Notes: generated by a model from the sequence alone, not told the origin. A stretch of DNA of 42,118 bases from an uncultured Prochlorococcus sp. (GCA_902571335.1 CACGBT010000013.1:1-42118); one strand, 5' to 3'; positions 1 to 8,770 are shown, counted from the stretch's first letter. Translations and numbers: made by a program.

Positions 1-959
1 AGTTCTAGCGTTTTTATTCCAGCAGTCATTGCAAGTGGATTGCCGCTCAAAGTGCCTGCTTGGTATACCGGTCCTGAAGGAGCTACCATGGACATTATTT
101 CTTTCTTGCCACCATAAGCTCCAACAGGGAGGCCTCCACCAATTACTTTTCCCAGGGTTGTTAAATCAGGAGTAACACCAAACTTTTCTTGAGCTCCTCC
201 ATAACTTATTCTGAATCCAGTCATTACTTCGTCAAAAACTAATAAGGATCCATTCTCAGTGGTTAATTCCCTTAATCCCTCCAAGAATCCAGGTTCTGGA
301 GTAATAAATCCAGCATTACCAACGATAGGCTCAAGAATAACTCCCGAAATGGCATCAGGATTTTCAGAAAATAATTTTTTTACTGCTTCAAGGTCATTGT
401 AGGGAGCAGTTAGTGTGTTGGCAGTTGTTGTTCGAGGAACACCTGGAGAATCTGGCAAACCCAGAGTGGCTACACCTGATCCTGCTTTTACTAAAAACAT
501 ATCTGCATGACCGTGATAACAACCGTCAAATTTAATAACTTTATCTCTTCCAGTAAATGCTCGCATAAGTCTCAAAACAGCCATGCATGCTTCTGTTCCA
601 CTATTGACAAATCTAACCATTTCTACAGATGGGACTGCATCTATTACCATTTCAGCAAGTTGGTTCTCTAGAACGCATGGAGCACCAAAGCTAGTGCCTT
701 TCTCAATTGCTTCCTGTAATGCCGTTGTAACTTCAGGGTGGGCATGTCCACATATAGCAGGTCCCCAGCTTCCTATGTAGTCAATATATCTATTCCCATC
801 AATATCCCAAGCAAAAGGACCTTTGACTCTATCAAAAACAATTGGCTGCCCTCCTACAGACTTAAAAGCTCTTACTGGAGAGCTTACTCCTCCTGGCATT
901 AGTTGTTGGGCGGCAGAGAAAATTTCTTCTGATTTTGTGTAATTTAATATGTCAGTCAC
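1..959 (-). CDS. hemL: Glutamate-1-semialdehyde 2,1-aminomutase, 3' end outside window
   Basis: PLP-dependent enzyme that converts glutamate-1-semialdehyde to 5-aminolevulinate, the committed precursor for heme, chlorophyll and cobamides. The first 319 residues are visible; the family is about 430 long, so roughly a quarter is missing beyond base 1. Seen: N-terminal [13 protein letters not shown], substrate-side [13 protein letters not shown], and the cofactor-binding lysine in TLGKVIGGG (about Lys271, codon 147-149). The start is GTG at 959; an in-frame TAA lies two codons upstream, so no longer start is possible. A good promoter sits about 45 bases upstream. No defects are visible. Identification is secure. 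Confidence 0.97.
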   Translation of the reverse strand, partial: MTDILNYTKSEEIFSAAQQLMPGGVSSPVRAFKSVGGQPIVFDRVKGPFAWDIDGNRYIDYIGSWGPAICGHAHPEVTTALQEAIEKGTSFGAPCVLENQLAEMVIDAVPSVEMVRFVNSGTEACMAVLRLMRAFTGRDKVIKFDGCYHGHADMFLVKAGSGVATLGLPDSPGVPRTTTANTLTAPYNDLEAVKKLFSENPDAISGVILEPIVGNAGFITPEPGFLEGLRELTTENGSLLVFDEVMTGFRISYGGAQEKFGVTPDLTTLGKVIGGGLPVGAYGGKKEIMSMVAPSGPVYQAGTLSGNPLAMTAGIKTLE

Positions 960-1002
960 AATTTAACTAAGTGATGTTTTGAGAAAAATCTAGTCATGTT
1001 CT

Positions 1003-1031
1003 AAATTAGAAATAAGTAAAAATTTTGTCAA
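1003..1031 (-). promoter_or_regulatory. Predicted sigma-70 type promoter of hemL
   Basis: On the minus strand a perfect -35 box TTGACA (1031-1026) is followed after 17 bases by TAATTT (1008-1003). Transcription would start near 996, giving a leader of about 37 bases before the GTG start of hemL. This is the best -35/-10 pair I saw in the window; the role is inferred from position and sequence only. The rest of the 960-1186 gap shows no RNA gene or credible reading frame. Confidence 0.55.
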
Positions 1032-1186
1032 TCAAATTGAAATTCTACATTATGATATTTTTCTCGCGATAGTTTGGATTGTAAATTATTAATTTTTAAA
1101 GAAATCATGATAAATAACAATTTTACATTAGATAACTCTGTATTAATAGGCGTTTTCAAGTAATTAAGATATCCAATTTATTTTAT

Positions 1187-2032
1187 TTATATTTCGAAGA
1201 AATTATCCTCATCCTCAAAAATATCTGAATTTATTTCGTTTAAGTTAAGATCTATCATTACTGGGGCATGATCGCTTGGACGCAAGTTACCTCTTGGAGA
1301 GCTGTCTATGACACAACTTTTAAGTTTTGATGACAGTTCTTTGCTGATATATATATGGTCGATTCTCCAACCTTTATTTAATTCAAATGCGTTGTTACGG
1401 TAATCCCACCAACTCCAATGGCCAGTATTTTGTTCATAAATCCTGAACGAATCTATTAATCTTTTTTTCAGAACATTATTTAGTGCACTTCTCTCCATCT
1501 CAGATGCCATTATTCCTCCTTCATATTTCTTTGGATCATGAATATCCAAGTTAGACGGAGCAACATTAAAATCACCCATAAGACAAATTAATTCTCCTTT
1601 TTTTTCTTGCTCATCTAAAAATGAAGCTAAACAATTTAACCAATTAATTTTATATTCGAACTTACTAGATTCTAGAGAGGATCCATTTGGAACATAGACA
1701 TTTATGATTTTAATACCATTAATATCTGCAGAAATCAATCTTTTTTGATCTAGGAAAATTTCGATATTCTGATTAGAGTCATTACAACCGTAGAATCCTT
1801 TTTTAACATTTTCTAGCTTTATTTTGGAAATAATAGCCACACCATTGTATGATTTTTGTCCGTAGATCTCTACTGAGTATCCTAATTTTTCAAAAGGTTC
1901 AACAGGGAAACTATCGTCCATCACTTTTGTTTCCTGCAAACATAGAATATCTGGATTGGATTGATTAATCCAATCTAATATTTGTGAAAGTCTGGTTCTT
2001 ATAGAGTTAACATTCCAAGTTGCTATTAACAA
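1187..2032 (-). CDS. xthA: Exodeoxyribonuclease III (AP endonuclease family)
   Basis: Endonuclease/exonuclease/phosphatase-fold enzyme of base-excision repair, which cuts at abasic sites and trims 3' ends. Its 281 residues match the family length. Catalytic landmarks in order: Asn7 in ATWNVNSIR, the metal-binding glutamate in LQETK (Glu34), NVYVPNG (Tyr113), GDFN (Asp154, Asn156), WRIDHI (Asp225) and the terminal SDHAP (Asp254-His255). The start is TTG at 2032: an in-frame TAA lies a few codons upstream, no ATG intervenes, and the protein begins directly with the expected beta strand. The tail after the SDH motif is acidic (IFEDEDNFFEI). It stands alone between hemL and a divergent plus-strand gene. 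Confidence 0.95.
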   Translation of the reverse strand: MLIATWNVNSIRTRLSQILDWINQSNPDILCLQETKVMDDSFPVEPFEKLGYSVEIYGQKSYNGVAIISKIKLENVKKGFYGCNDSNQNIEIFLDQKRLISADINGIKIINVYVPNGSSLESSKFEYKINWLNCLASFLDEQEKKGELICLMGDFNVAPSNLDIHDPKKYEGGIMASEMERSALNNVLKKRLIDSFRIYEQNTGHWSWWDYRNNAFELNKGWRIDHIYISKELSSKLKSCVIDSSPRGNLRPSDHAPVMIDLNLNEINSDIFEDEDNFFEI

Positions 2033-2088
2033 ATTCCTACCAAATTATGTAAAATTAAAATAGCAAAAAATTATGGCGTTAAAGAATT

Positions 2089-2388
2089 TTGAAATTAAAT
2101 AAAATTAAAAATTACTTTTGCAAAAGCGTTTTTAAACCAATTAATGTGGTAATTTTTTTTACTTTATTAATTTCCTTAAAAAGTGATTACCTAAATGCTG
2201 AATATTTATTTGAAGAATTAGAAATCGATACCTCAACTAAAACAGAAGATGATAGTTCAGCTCTTCCAAGTAATCCTTTTGAACTTGTGGAAATGATTCG
2301 GAGACAAAATAGTATGAATGATGCCACTGAGCCTTCTGATGCTATTAACGATGCGTTAAAGTCTTTTAATAGTTTGGAGGACAAATAA
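2089..2388 (+). CDS. Small exported or membrane-anchored protein of unknown function
   Basis: I do not recognise a family. The 99-residue product has a basic N-terminus (KLNKIKNYFCKSVFK), one hydrophobic stretch (about residues 18-32) and then an acidic, Ser/Thr-rich hydrophilic tail, which fits a signal peptide or anchor with a short extracytoplasmic domain. The segment PSNPFELVEMIRRQNSMND could form a helix. The start is taken as TTG at 2089, as no in-frame ATG gives the hydrophobic segment. A 9-codon out-of-frame ATG reading frame (2073-2102) overlaps this start. It is followed after 39 bases by another unknown gene on the same strand. Confidence 0.6.
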   Translation: MKLNKIKNYFCKSVFKPINVVIFFTLLISLKSDYLNAEYLFEELEIDTSTKTEDDSSALPSNPFELVEMIRRQNSMNDATEPSDAINDALKSFNSLEDK

Positions 2389-2427
2389 GAAATTCAATAC
2401 GATGTATTCTAATTTCAAATTCTTAAT

Positions 2428-3024
2428 ATGTTAAAAAACCCTATCCCACAAGTTACTAATAAATTACAGTACAGAGCAATCGGTATTATAAATGCTAAAT
2501 TTACCCCCCATGACAGTAAGAGTTTCAATAGAGGCTTTTTAATTGATAATAAAGGAGAAAAAATTGAAACAGTAGTTCTTGGTAAAGCATTATCTCTTTT
2601 AAAAAAGCATATTGATTTAAAGAAAAGTTATTATTGGATTGTTTATCCAAAGAATAAGAATACTCAAAACTTGCATTTACAAGTTGCAGGCATATGGGAT
2701 CCCTATCAACTGAATGATTTTCCTAATGATTCTTCAAAAACTAACTTCTCAAAATTATTAGAAGAATTAGATCTAAAAGACAATTATTTTTCTGTTAGGG
2801 GAGAATTAATTTTTGTTAACACTCAAAAGAAAGAAATTGTTATTAAAATCTGCCCTGCTGTAAAGTCAAAAAATTTAAAAAATAAAAATTTTAAATTAGT
2901 CATAAAAGGGGAGCTTTCTCTGGAACTTTTGCATGGCTTTTTAAGTTTAGATATCAACCGAGATGGAAATTCTTTGCAATTAATAAATTACGAAGTAATT
3001 GAAAAAAATCTTTCTAAAAATTAA
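2428..3024 (+). CDS. Conserved-looking protein of unknown function
   Basis: A 198-residue soluble protein with no signal peptide or membrane segment. The N-terminal two thirds look like a compact beta-rich domain (QYRAIGIINAKF, the strand-like YYWIVYPK, LHLQVAGIWDP). The C-terminal part repeats beta-like segments (YFSVRGELIFV, FKLVIKGELS), suggestive of an OB-like or nucleic-acid-binding fold, though this is only an impression. I recall similar uncharacterised proteins in cyanobacteria but cannot name a family. ATG start at 2428. It lies between another unknown gene and larC on the same strand and may share their transcript. Confidence 0.75.
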   Translation: MLKNPIPQVTNKLQYRAIGIINAKFTPHDSKSFNRGFLIDNKGEKIETVVLGKALSLLKKHIDLKKSYYWIVYPKNKNTQNLHLQVAGIWDPYQLNDFPNDSSKTNFSKLLEELDLKDNYFSVRGELIFVNTQKKEIVIKICPAVKSKNLKNKNFKLVIKGELSLELLHGFLSLDINRDGNSLQLINYEVIEKNLSKN

Positions 3025-3080
3025 CTTGAATGAAAAGTTGATTCCCACCGCAATTTTACCAGTTAAGAAATCTTTGATTT

Positions 3081-4313
3081 ATGGATGATGTTTTGATTGA
3101 ATGTTCTCCTGGTGTTTCTGGAGATATGTTGTTAGGGGCTTTTTATGATTTAGGGGTGCCTAAAAAAGTTATTGAACAGCCACTTATTGATCTTGGATTA
3201 AAGGATCTATATCAACTAGACTTTAGGGAATCAAAAAGTTGTTCAATCCGAGGTATCAAGGCAAAGGTTGAGAATATTGACTGTAGCACTATTAAAAGAA
3301 CTTGGAGAAGTATCAAGGAACTTATTTTAAATGGCGACTTAGAAGATAAATTAAAAAAAATAATTTATGAAGTATTTGAATCTTTAGCAATTGCGGAAGG
3401 AAAAGTTCATGGCATTAAATCTGATGAAGTTCATTTTCATGAAATTGGAGCTATAGATTCATTGGTGGATATAATTGGAGTATGTGCTGCATTGAATTAC
3501 TTAAATCCAAAGAGGGTTTATTGTAATGAACCAATGTTGGGGAAAGGTTTTGTTCAAACTGAACATGGGAAATTATCCGTACCACCTCCTGCTGTAATAG
3601 AGCTAATAAAACAAAAAAATATTAAGGTTTTATCAAGCTTTAACTCAATAGATGGTGAACTATCTACACCAACTGGCATCGCCTTACTTGCTAATTTAGT
3701 CGACTATCTTGAACCTCCTTCAAAATATTCTATTAATTCTTATGGAGTCGGAATTGGTAATCTAAAATTTACATTCCCTAATTTGGTAAGAGTTTATAAA
3801 ATTACTTCATTTGAGGATTTTTCTATTAACGATAATGAACAAATTAGTCCAAAGTGTGAAGAGATATCTATTCAAGAAGCATGGATTGATGACCAAACAC
3901 CTGAAGATATATCTAATTTTGTGGAGAAACTGAGAATTGAGGGTGCTTACGACGTTTCCTATCAAGCTATCAATATGAAAAAAAATAGAATTGGATTTTC
4001 TATTCAAGTAATCTTACCCATAGAGAAAAAAGAGTTTTTTAGGAGTTTATGGTTTGATTATTCCAACACTATTGGGGTTCGTGAAAGGACCCAATCAAGG
4101 TGGATATTACTTAGACGCAGAGGAGAATGTTCAACGACTTTTGGAAATATAAAAGTTAAACAAACTTTGAAACCAGATGGATCAATAATTACGAAACCAG
4201 AAAATGATGAGGTTTTGAGATTACAACTAAAGCATAAAATATCGACTTACGAAATAAGACAAATAATAAAAGAGTCAGGTAAAAAATTTAAAGCATTTGA
4301 AAATTGGAAATGA
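3081..4313 (+). CDS. larC: LarC-family nickel insertase (pyridinium-3,5-bisthiocarboxylate mononucleotide nickel chelatase)
   Basis: LarC proteins insert nickel into the pincer cofactor of lactate racemase and relatives. Family landmarks: N-terminal IECSPGVSGDMLLGA (residues 6-20), the metal-ligand-like VHFHEIGAIDS (117-127), HGKLSVPPPA (162-171) and GELSTPTGIALLA (192-204). At 410 residues it is a single uninterrupted frame covering both halves; in some lactobacilli the two halves are joined by ribosomal frameshifting. Its stop overlaps the ATG of the next gene in ATGA (4310-4313), suggesting translational coupling. No larA, larB or larE is in the window, so the client enzyme is unknown. Family assignment is strong, exact role less so. 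Confidence 0.88.
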   Translation: MDDVLIECSPGVSGDMLLGAFYDLGVPKKVIEQPLIDLGLKDLYQLDFRESKSCSIRGIKAKVENIDCSTIKRTWRSIKELILNGDLEDKLKKIIYEVFESLAIAEGKVHGIKSDEVHFHEIGAIDSLVDIIGVCAALNYLNPKRVYCNEPMLGKGFVQTEHGKLSVPPPAVIELIKQKNIKVLSSFNSIDGELSTPTGIALLANLVDYLEPPSKYSINSYGVGIGNLKFTFPNLVRVYKITSFEDFSINDNEQISPKCEEISIQEAWIDDQTPEDISNFVEKLRIEGAYDVSYQAINMKKNRIGFSIQVILPIEKKEFFRSLWFDYSNTIGVRERTQSRWILLRRRGECSTTFGNIKVKQTLKPDGSIITKPENDEVLRLQLKHKISTYEIRQIIKESGKKFKAFENWK

Positions 4314-5266
4314 GATTTAATAAAAGTATTCAACCATATTCGATATTCCTAAAAAAAATTAATTTTGGGGGTTTAAAGATTATTTTCTTTATTTCAAGCA
4401 TATTATATTTTTGCGTCTATTTTTTTTATAATATTGATCAAATTTCTTTTGATATCAATTTAGAAAGAAATGGAATTAATCTATCCTTATCATTTTTATT
4501 TTGCGTTTTAAGTATTTACTTAAACGCTTATGCATGGAAATATATTGTTAAATGGTTCGGGATAGAATTTAAAAGTAATAATCTAGTCTCTTTTTATGTT
4601 TTAACCAATATTCTTAAATACGTTCCAGGAGGAGTTTGGCATTTTGTAGAAAGATTCAATTTTATAAAAAAAATAAGTAATACTCAGATTGCTTTGTATT
4701 CGACAGTCATAGAACCTTATTTTATGTTGTGTGGATCTTTTCTATTGGCATCGCTGGGATTAATTTTTTCACCAATTTATTTTTTTTTAATTTTTCCTTT
4801 AGTATTTTTAAATAGGAAATTAATTTATCTTGTATTAAAAAGAATAGGGTCTCTTAAAGGAAAAGTACTTAAAGTTTTGAGACTTCCAAATTCAAAAGAC
4901 CAATTTGAAGAGAGAATAAATATAGTTTCTTTTTTACCTATTAGAGCTTTAATGCTTGAAATTGGATTTGTTTTATCTAAATTTATTGGTTTTTATATTT
5001 GCCTAAATACTTTTTTTGCCAGTAATACTCTGAATATCATATTTTTATTAGTAATATTTTCTTTGTCATGGTCCTTAGGATTGGTAGTCCCAACAGCTCC
5101 TGGAGGAGTAGGTGTTTTTGAGGCCTGCCTCCTTTTTTTTGTTGGCAAAAGTATTCCACAAAATATAATTCTCATTTGCTTGATTTATTTTAGGGTTATA
5201 TCAACCTCGGCAGATTTGTTGTTAAGCTTACCTTTTTTAATAAGAAAACTATCTAAAAGAATTTAG
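4310..5266 (+). CDS. Polytopic membrane protein, lysylphosphatidylglycerol synthase TM region / UPF0104-like
   Basis: About 318 residues with 7-8 hydrophobic helices. The combination YVPGGVWHFVERF and VPTAPGGVGVFEA is typical of the AglD/MprF-type transmembrane region (LPG_synthase_TM), whose members flip or modify lipids, or have unknown roles. No C-terminal LPG synthetase domain is present, so lysyl-lipid synthesis is not expected. I prefer ATG at 4310, which overlaps the larC stop as ATGA, over a TTG two codons earlier at 4304. Codons are extremely AT-rich (long T runs), common in membrane proteins of such genomes. Its TAG stop (5264-5266) overlaps the stop of the convergent permease gene. 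Confidence 0.8.
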   Translation: MRFNKSIQPYSIFLKKINFGGLKIIFFISSILYFCVYFFYNIDQISFDINLERNGINLSLSFLFCVLSIYLNAYAWKYIVKWFGIEFKSNNLVSFYVLTNILKYVPGGVWHFVERFNFIKKISNTQIALYSTVIEPYFMLCGSFLLASLGLIFSPIYFFLIFPLVFLNRKLIYLVLKRIGSLKGKVLKVLRLPNSKDQFEERINIVSFLPIRALMLEIGFVLSKFIGFYICLNTFFASNTLNIIFLLVIFSLSWSLGLVVPTAPGGVGVFEACLLFFVGKSIPQNIILICLIYFRVISTSADLLLSLPFLIRKLSKRI

Positions 5267-6801
5267 TTTTTTTTCTCTAAACTTGGTATCAATGTTATTG
5301 ATGCGATAAGGCCTAAAGTCATAATAAGAATGGCTGGTAATATTGCCTCTACCAATCTTTCATCTCCAGCATATTGATATATTCTCACAGATAATGTATC
5401 AAAATCGAATGGTCTTAAGATAAAGGTTATGGGTAATTCTTTTATCGTGTCTACAAAAACTAAAAGTGAGCCTACGAATATTGGTCCCTGGAGAAGAGGT
5501 AAATGAATTCTTTTGATGATACCCAGCCAATCCTCTCCTAGTCCAAGTGCTGCTTCATCAAGACTAGGAGAGATTCTCTCAAGACTTGAATCAATAGAAC
5601 CCTTAGAAATAGTTAGAAATCTAACAAGATAACCCCAAATTAGTAAGCATATAGCTATTAAATTAAATCTTGAAGAAGAAATGCTTATTAAAGATAAAGC
5701 TAATACAGTGCCAGGAATTGCGTAACCTATTCCCGCAAGGTTTGTTATTATTTTTAGGAATAAGCTTTTATTTGGGCGCCTGGATAAGGAAATTATCAGA
5801 GAGAATAGCATCGTTATTAATGCAGTAAAAAATCCTAGACTTATGGTCCTGAATGATAGGGTAAGTAATTCTGTAGATAATCCCCTTTGAATTTGGTCGA
5901 TATTGAGCAAAACCCAAAAACAAGGAATTCCAAAAGAGAAAATTGGAGGAAATAAAGATATGCTTATTGCTAAAAGAGCTCTGGTTTTTTTTAATTCCCA
6001 ACCTTGAGAATCTTTTGATGCAGGATTTTCACTCCACCTCTTAGATTTTCTTCTCGAGAATTTTTCAAAAATAATTAAAGTGAAAATTATTAATAAGGCT
6101 ACCAAAGATAGTCCAATAGAACTTTTTGGATTACCTTCAATTATCCAATTTTCGGCTATACCTGTAGAAATACTTGGAATATTTAATAATGCAAATGTAC
6201 CTAACTCATTCATTACTTCCATACACATTAAACTTATTCCTGTTATTAGTGCTGGTAACGCCATTGGAAAAGCGATTTTAAAGAAGCTCCTCCATGGTCC
6301 AACTCCCAATCCTCTACTAGCATTTATTTGATTAACACCAAATTTATTAAAACTTTCGTTAGCAAGAATGAATACATATGGATAAGTAGAAATTGAAAGT
6401 ATTAACACCCCCCACCATAAACCTGTTACTTGATACCCAAAAATACTTCCTAAATCCTGCAAAACAGCTGTTATTAGATATGCTGGGGCAGCTAGTGGAA
6501 CTAGCTGACAAATTCGAAGAACTTTTCTGAACTTAAAATCACAATTTGAAAGTAACCATCCATTCAAAGTGCCTAATCCTCCTCCAAAAAAACTTGTCAG
6601 TACTAAAATTTTTAAAGTCTCTAATACCTCTTCTCCTCCAGCAATACCTAATGAAAAATTTCCACTTACAACATATTGAACTCCTTCAAGAATAAAATTG
6701 AAAATTGGAATGATTACTAAGAGTGCAACAATAAACGAAATAAAATAAAAAAGTTTTAATTCGGTTATTGCTTTTTTAAATCCTTTAATAAGTATTTTCA
6801 A
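5263..6801 (-). CDS. futB: Ferric-iron type ABC transporter permease (FutB/SfuB/AfuB family)
   Basis: Inner-membrane permease of 512 residues with about 12 helices, made of two fused BPD-transport domains. Each half has an ATPase-docking EAA-like loop: NASRGLGVGPWRSFFKIAFP (about 160-179) and DEAALGLGEDWLGIIKRIHL (about 415-434). The segment IKELPITFILRPFDFDTLS is characteristic of iron(III) permeases. The binding protein and ATPase are not in this window, so they must be encoded elsewhere. The start is a TTG at 6801, with some uncertainty. It is the last gene of a four-gene minus-strand cluster, 26 bases after a His-rich G3E GTPase, which is consistent with metal handling. Confidence 0.88.
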   Translation of the reverse strand: MKILIKGFKKAITELKLFYFISFIVALLVIIPIFNFILEGVQYVVSGNFSLGIAGGEEVLETLKILVLTSFFGGGLGTLNGWLLSNCDFKFRKVLRICQLVPLAAPAYLITAVLQDLGSIFGYQVTGLWWGVLILSISTYPYVFILANESFNKFGVNQINASRGLGVGPWRSFFKIAFPMALPALITGISLMCMEVMNELGTFALLNIPSISTGIAENWIIEGNPKSSIGLSLVALLIIFTLIIFEKFSRRKSKRWSENPASKDSQGWELKKTRALLAISISLFPPIFSFGIPCFWVLLNIDQIQRGLSTELLTLSFRTISLGFFTALITMLFSLIISLSRRPNKSLFLKIITNLAGIGYAIPGTVLALSLISISSSRFNLIAICLLIWGYLVRFLTISKGSIDSSLERISPSLDEAALGLGEDWLGIIKRIHLPLLQGPIFVGSLLVFVDTIKELPITFILRPFDFDTLSVRIYQYAGDERLVEAILPAILIMTLGLIASITLIPSLEKKN

Positions 6802-6827
6802 AAATTAATTAAATCCTAATATGAACT

Positions 6828-7958
6828 CTAATCTGAATTAAATCTACATGATGACAGTTGATTTTTAATAGTTTGGTGATCTAAGTTTTTCCCAATTAAT
6901 ACTATCTTGTTAGATTTTTCTTTTGTCCATTCCTCATCATCTAGAGAAAACCGCTTTCCAGATAGGTGAAAAATGTGTTTTCTTTCACTTTCCATAAACC
7001 ATAATATTCCTTTTGCTCTAAATACATTTTCTGAGATTTGATTATCTAAGAAATATTGAAACTTCCTTAAAGAAAATGGTTCAAATGTCTCATATGAAAC
7101 TGAGGTAAAACCCTCGATATTATTGATCAAATCGTGGGAGTGAGAAGAGTGATCGTGGGAATGAGGAGAGTGGTCGTGGGAATGAGAAGAGTGATCGTGG
7201 GAGTGAGAAGAGTGGTCGTGGGAATGAGGAGAGTGGTCGTGGGAATGAGGAGAGTGGTCGTGGGAATGAGTAGAGTGTTCGTGGGAATGAGAAGAGTGAT
7301 CGTTTGAATTTTGTTCTATATTTTTTTTATTTTTCTCGAATTCAAAAGTATCCGTTTCAAATAGACCCACGCTCATTATTGTATGTAATGCAACTTCACT
7401 ATTAGTTGATCTCAAAATCCTTGGTTCTTTTTTTATTTTATTTATAAACTCCTCTATTTTCTTTAATTGTTTTTCATTTACTAAATCAGATTTATTAAGA
7501 AGAAGGATATCTCCGTATAAAATTTGAGAATAGGCGACACTTGTATTATTAATTTCAAAATCAAAATTTTCTCCATCAATGACAGTGATTATCGAATCTA
7601 ATCTTACTTTTTCTCTAAGATCACCAGCCGCAAAAGTCATGGCTACTGGTAATGGATCTGCTAATCCAGTTGTTTCAACAATCAAATAGTCTAATTTTTC
7701 AGCTCTTTCTAAAACTTTGGATACGGTATTTAATAATTCGCCATTGATAGAGCAACATATACATCCATTATTTAATTCGATCATATCTTCTGAGCCTTCT
7801 ATTATTAAGTCATTATCTATTCCGATTTCTCCAAATTCGTTGACTAAAACAGCTGTTTTAATACCAACTTGATTTTTTAAAATATGATTTAGAAGTGTAG
7901 TTTTGCCAGAACCTAAAAATCCACTAATAATAGTAACTGGCAATAAATTTTTAGACAT
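6828..7958 (-). CDS. G3E-family GTPase (COG0523, CobW-like metallochaperone) with His-rich repeat
   Basis: P-loop GTPase of the group that delivers or stores metals such as zinc. Seen: Walker A GFLGSGKT (residues 13-20), the metal-binding CxCC motif GCICC (Cys66, Cys68, Cys69), ETTGLADP (95-102), and the guanine-specificity NKSD (155-158). A histidine tract follows at 221-276, made of seven-residue HSHDHSx units, then a CobW C-terminal domain (about 285-370). The His tract, not a cobalt-chelatase partner, argues for a Zn/Fe/Ni chaperone or buffer rather than a true CobW role. It is flanked by a pterin dehydratase gene upstream (29 bases) and an iron permease downstream (26 bases). The metal is not determinable from sequence. 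Confidence 0.93.
   Translation of the reverse strand: MSKNLLPVTIISGFLGSGKTTLLNHILKNQVGIKTAVLVNEFGEIGIDNDLIIEGSEDMIELNNGCICCSINGELLNTVSKVLERAEKLDYLIVETTGLADPLPVAMTFAAGDLREKVRLDSIITVIDGENFDFEINNTSVAYSQILYGDILLLNKSDLVNEKQLKKIEEFINKIKKEPRILRSTNSEVALHTIMSVGLFETDTFEFEKNKKNIEQNSNDHSSHSHEHSTHSHDHSPHSHDHSPHSHDHSSHSHDHSSHSHDHSPHSHDHSSHSHDLINNIEGFTSVSYETFEPFSLRKFQYFLDNQISENVFRAKGILWFMESERKHIFHLSGKRFSLDDEEWTKEKSNKIVLIGKNLDHQTIKNQLSSCRFNSD
7131..7298 (-). repeat. In-frame 21-bp tandem repeat encoding HSHDHSx heptads
   Basis: Within the G3E GTPase gene, a 21-base unit is repeated about seven times with partial units at both ends. On the plus strand it reads as GTGGGAATGAG(A/G)AGAGTG(A/G)TC-like units. Each encodes HSHDHS plus Pro, Ser or Thr; one copy has HEH instead of HDH. 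Units differ only by synonymous or single-base changes, as expected for copies that expand and contract by slippage. It is protein-coding and not a CRISPR array. Confidence 0.95.
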
Positions 7959-7987
7959 TTTGAATAGTTGAAAACAAGTTTATATTT

Positions 7988-8278
7988 TTATTGATCGAAA
8001 ATTTTGTTGATTTCCGAAGCTAATGTTTGATCCAGATTCGTAATACCTCCTAGATCATGTGTAGTTAATTTAATTATTACTTTTGCATAAACATTCTCCC
8101 AGTTAGGATGATGATTATATTTTTCACAGATTAAAGCAACCTTAGTCATAAAAGCAAAGGCTTCAATGAAATTAGCGAAGTTAAATTCTCTTTGGATTTG
8201 TTTAGATTTAATTTCCCAGCCAGGTATTTTGACAACTAATTCGTTCAATTCTTCATCTTGCAAAATGTAGGGTTCCAT
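7988..8278 (-). CDS. Pterin-4a-carbinolamine dehydratase family protein
   Basis: A 96-residue protein with the full signature of pterin-4a-carbinolamine dehydratases: EKYNHHPNW (Glu52, His56, His57) and TTHDLGGIT with the third histidine (His74). These enzymes recycle the carbinolamine left by pterin-dependent hydroxylases. In cyanobacteria without such hydroxylases, relatives have been linked to molybdopterin or, for divergent members, Rubisco assembly in alpha-carboxysomes. This copy keeps the catalytic histidines and is not beside carboxysome genes, so a true dehydratase is favoured. ATG start at 8278. It sits between the yjbQ-like gene (36 bases) and the G3E GTPase (29 bases), apparently in one transcript. 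Confidence 0.92.
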   Translation of the reverse strand: MEPYILQDEELNELVVKIPGWEIKSKQIQREFNFANFIEAFAFMTKVALICEKYNHHPNWENVYAKVIIKLTTHDLGGITNLDQTLASEINKIFDQ

Positions 8279-8314
8279 TAAATAATAAATCTGACTTATT
8301 ACATTATAAATATC

Positions 8315-8770
8315 TTACTTTTTCTCACCAATTATATGTACATTAATGATTCTTTCCTTTTGATCAAATCGATGTTCCCATAAATAAACTGCTTGCCAGG
8401 TGCCAAGCATAATTCTCCCGTCTTGAAAACTCAAAGATAAACAAGTGTTTGTTAGGGATGTTTTAATATGTGCTGGCATATCGTCAGCCCCTTCTTGATA
8501 ATGTTTATAGGATATTTCTTCTCTATTTTTTGATAAGGTTAAGTAGGAATCATAGGGAACTATCGATTGCATGTACTTTTTTAGATCCCTCAGTACATTT
8601 GGATCTGCGTTCTCATTAATAGTTAAACTGCAGCTTGTATGAAGTGAAGTTAAATTTAAAATTCCAGAATGAAAATTATTTTTATCAACACATAAATTTA
8701 AATCATAAGTGATATCAATAAAACCCTCGCCATGAGTTTTGAATTTTAATTTTGAAAATATTTGTTCCAT
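8315..8770 (-). CDS. YjbQ/UPF0047 family protein (secondary thiamine-phosphate synthase family)
   Basis: A small 151-residue beta-rich protein of the widespread YjbQ family. Motifs: SLHTSCSLTINENADP (42-57), DDMPAHIK (97-103) and LGTWQAVYLWEHR (122-134), containing the conserved histidines and acidic residues that line the family's presumed metal site. Some members show weak thiamine-phosphate synthase activity, which gives the family its name; the real role is uncertain. ATG start at 8770. It is the first gene of the minus-strand cluster ending at the iron permease and is divergent from the M32 carboxypeptidase, sharing a 108-base gap. Confidence 0.92.
   Translation of the reverse strand: MEQIFSKLKFKTHGEGFIDITYDLNLCVDKNNFHSGILNLTSLHTSCSLTINENADPNVLRDLKKYMQSIVPYDSYLTLSKNREEISYKHYQEGADDMPAHIKTSLTNTCLSLSFQDGRIMLGTWQAVYLWEHRFDQKERIINVHIIGEKK

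Noticed and set aside
583..780. 65-codon plus-strand frame inside hemL
   Set aside because: It is antisense to strongly conserved hemL codons; the product shows no family features.
1107..1163. 18-codon reading frame starting ATGATAAATAAC in the hemL/xthA gap
   Set aside because: No good ribosome-binding site, no overlap with a gene and a composition typical of random AT-rich sequence.
2073..2102. 9-codon ATG frame (MALKNFEIK) overlapping the start at 2089
   Set aside because: No Shine-Dalgarno and too short to distinguish from chance, although it resembles the leader arrangement seen elsewhere.
7131..7298. Regular repeats that might be read as a CRISPR array
   Set aside because: The units are contiguous, lack unique spacers and encode a His heptad in frame with the GTPase gene.
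6828..7958. Assignment of the G3E GTPase as CobW of cobalamin synthesis
   Set aside because: No cobalt-chelatase genes are adjacent, and the His-rich tract and neighbours fit a general metallochaperone better.
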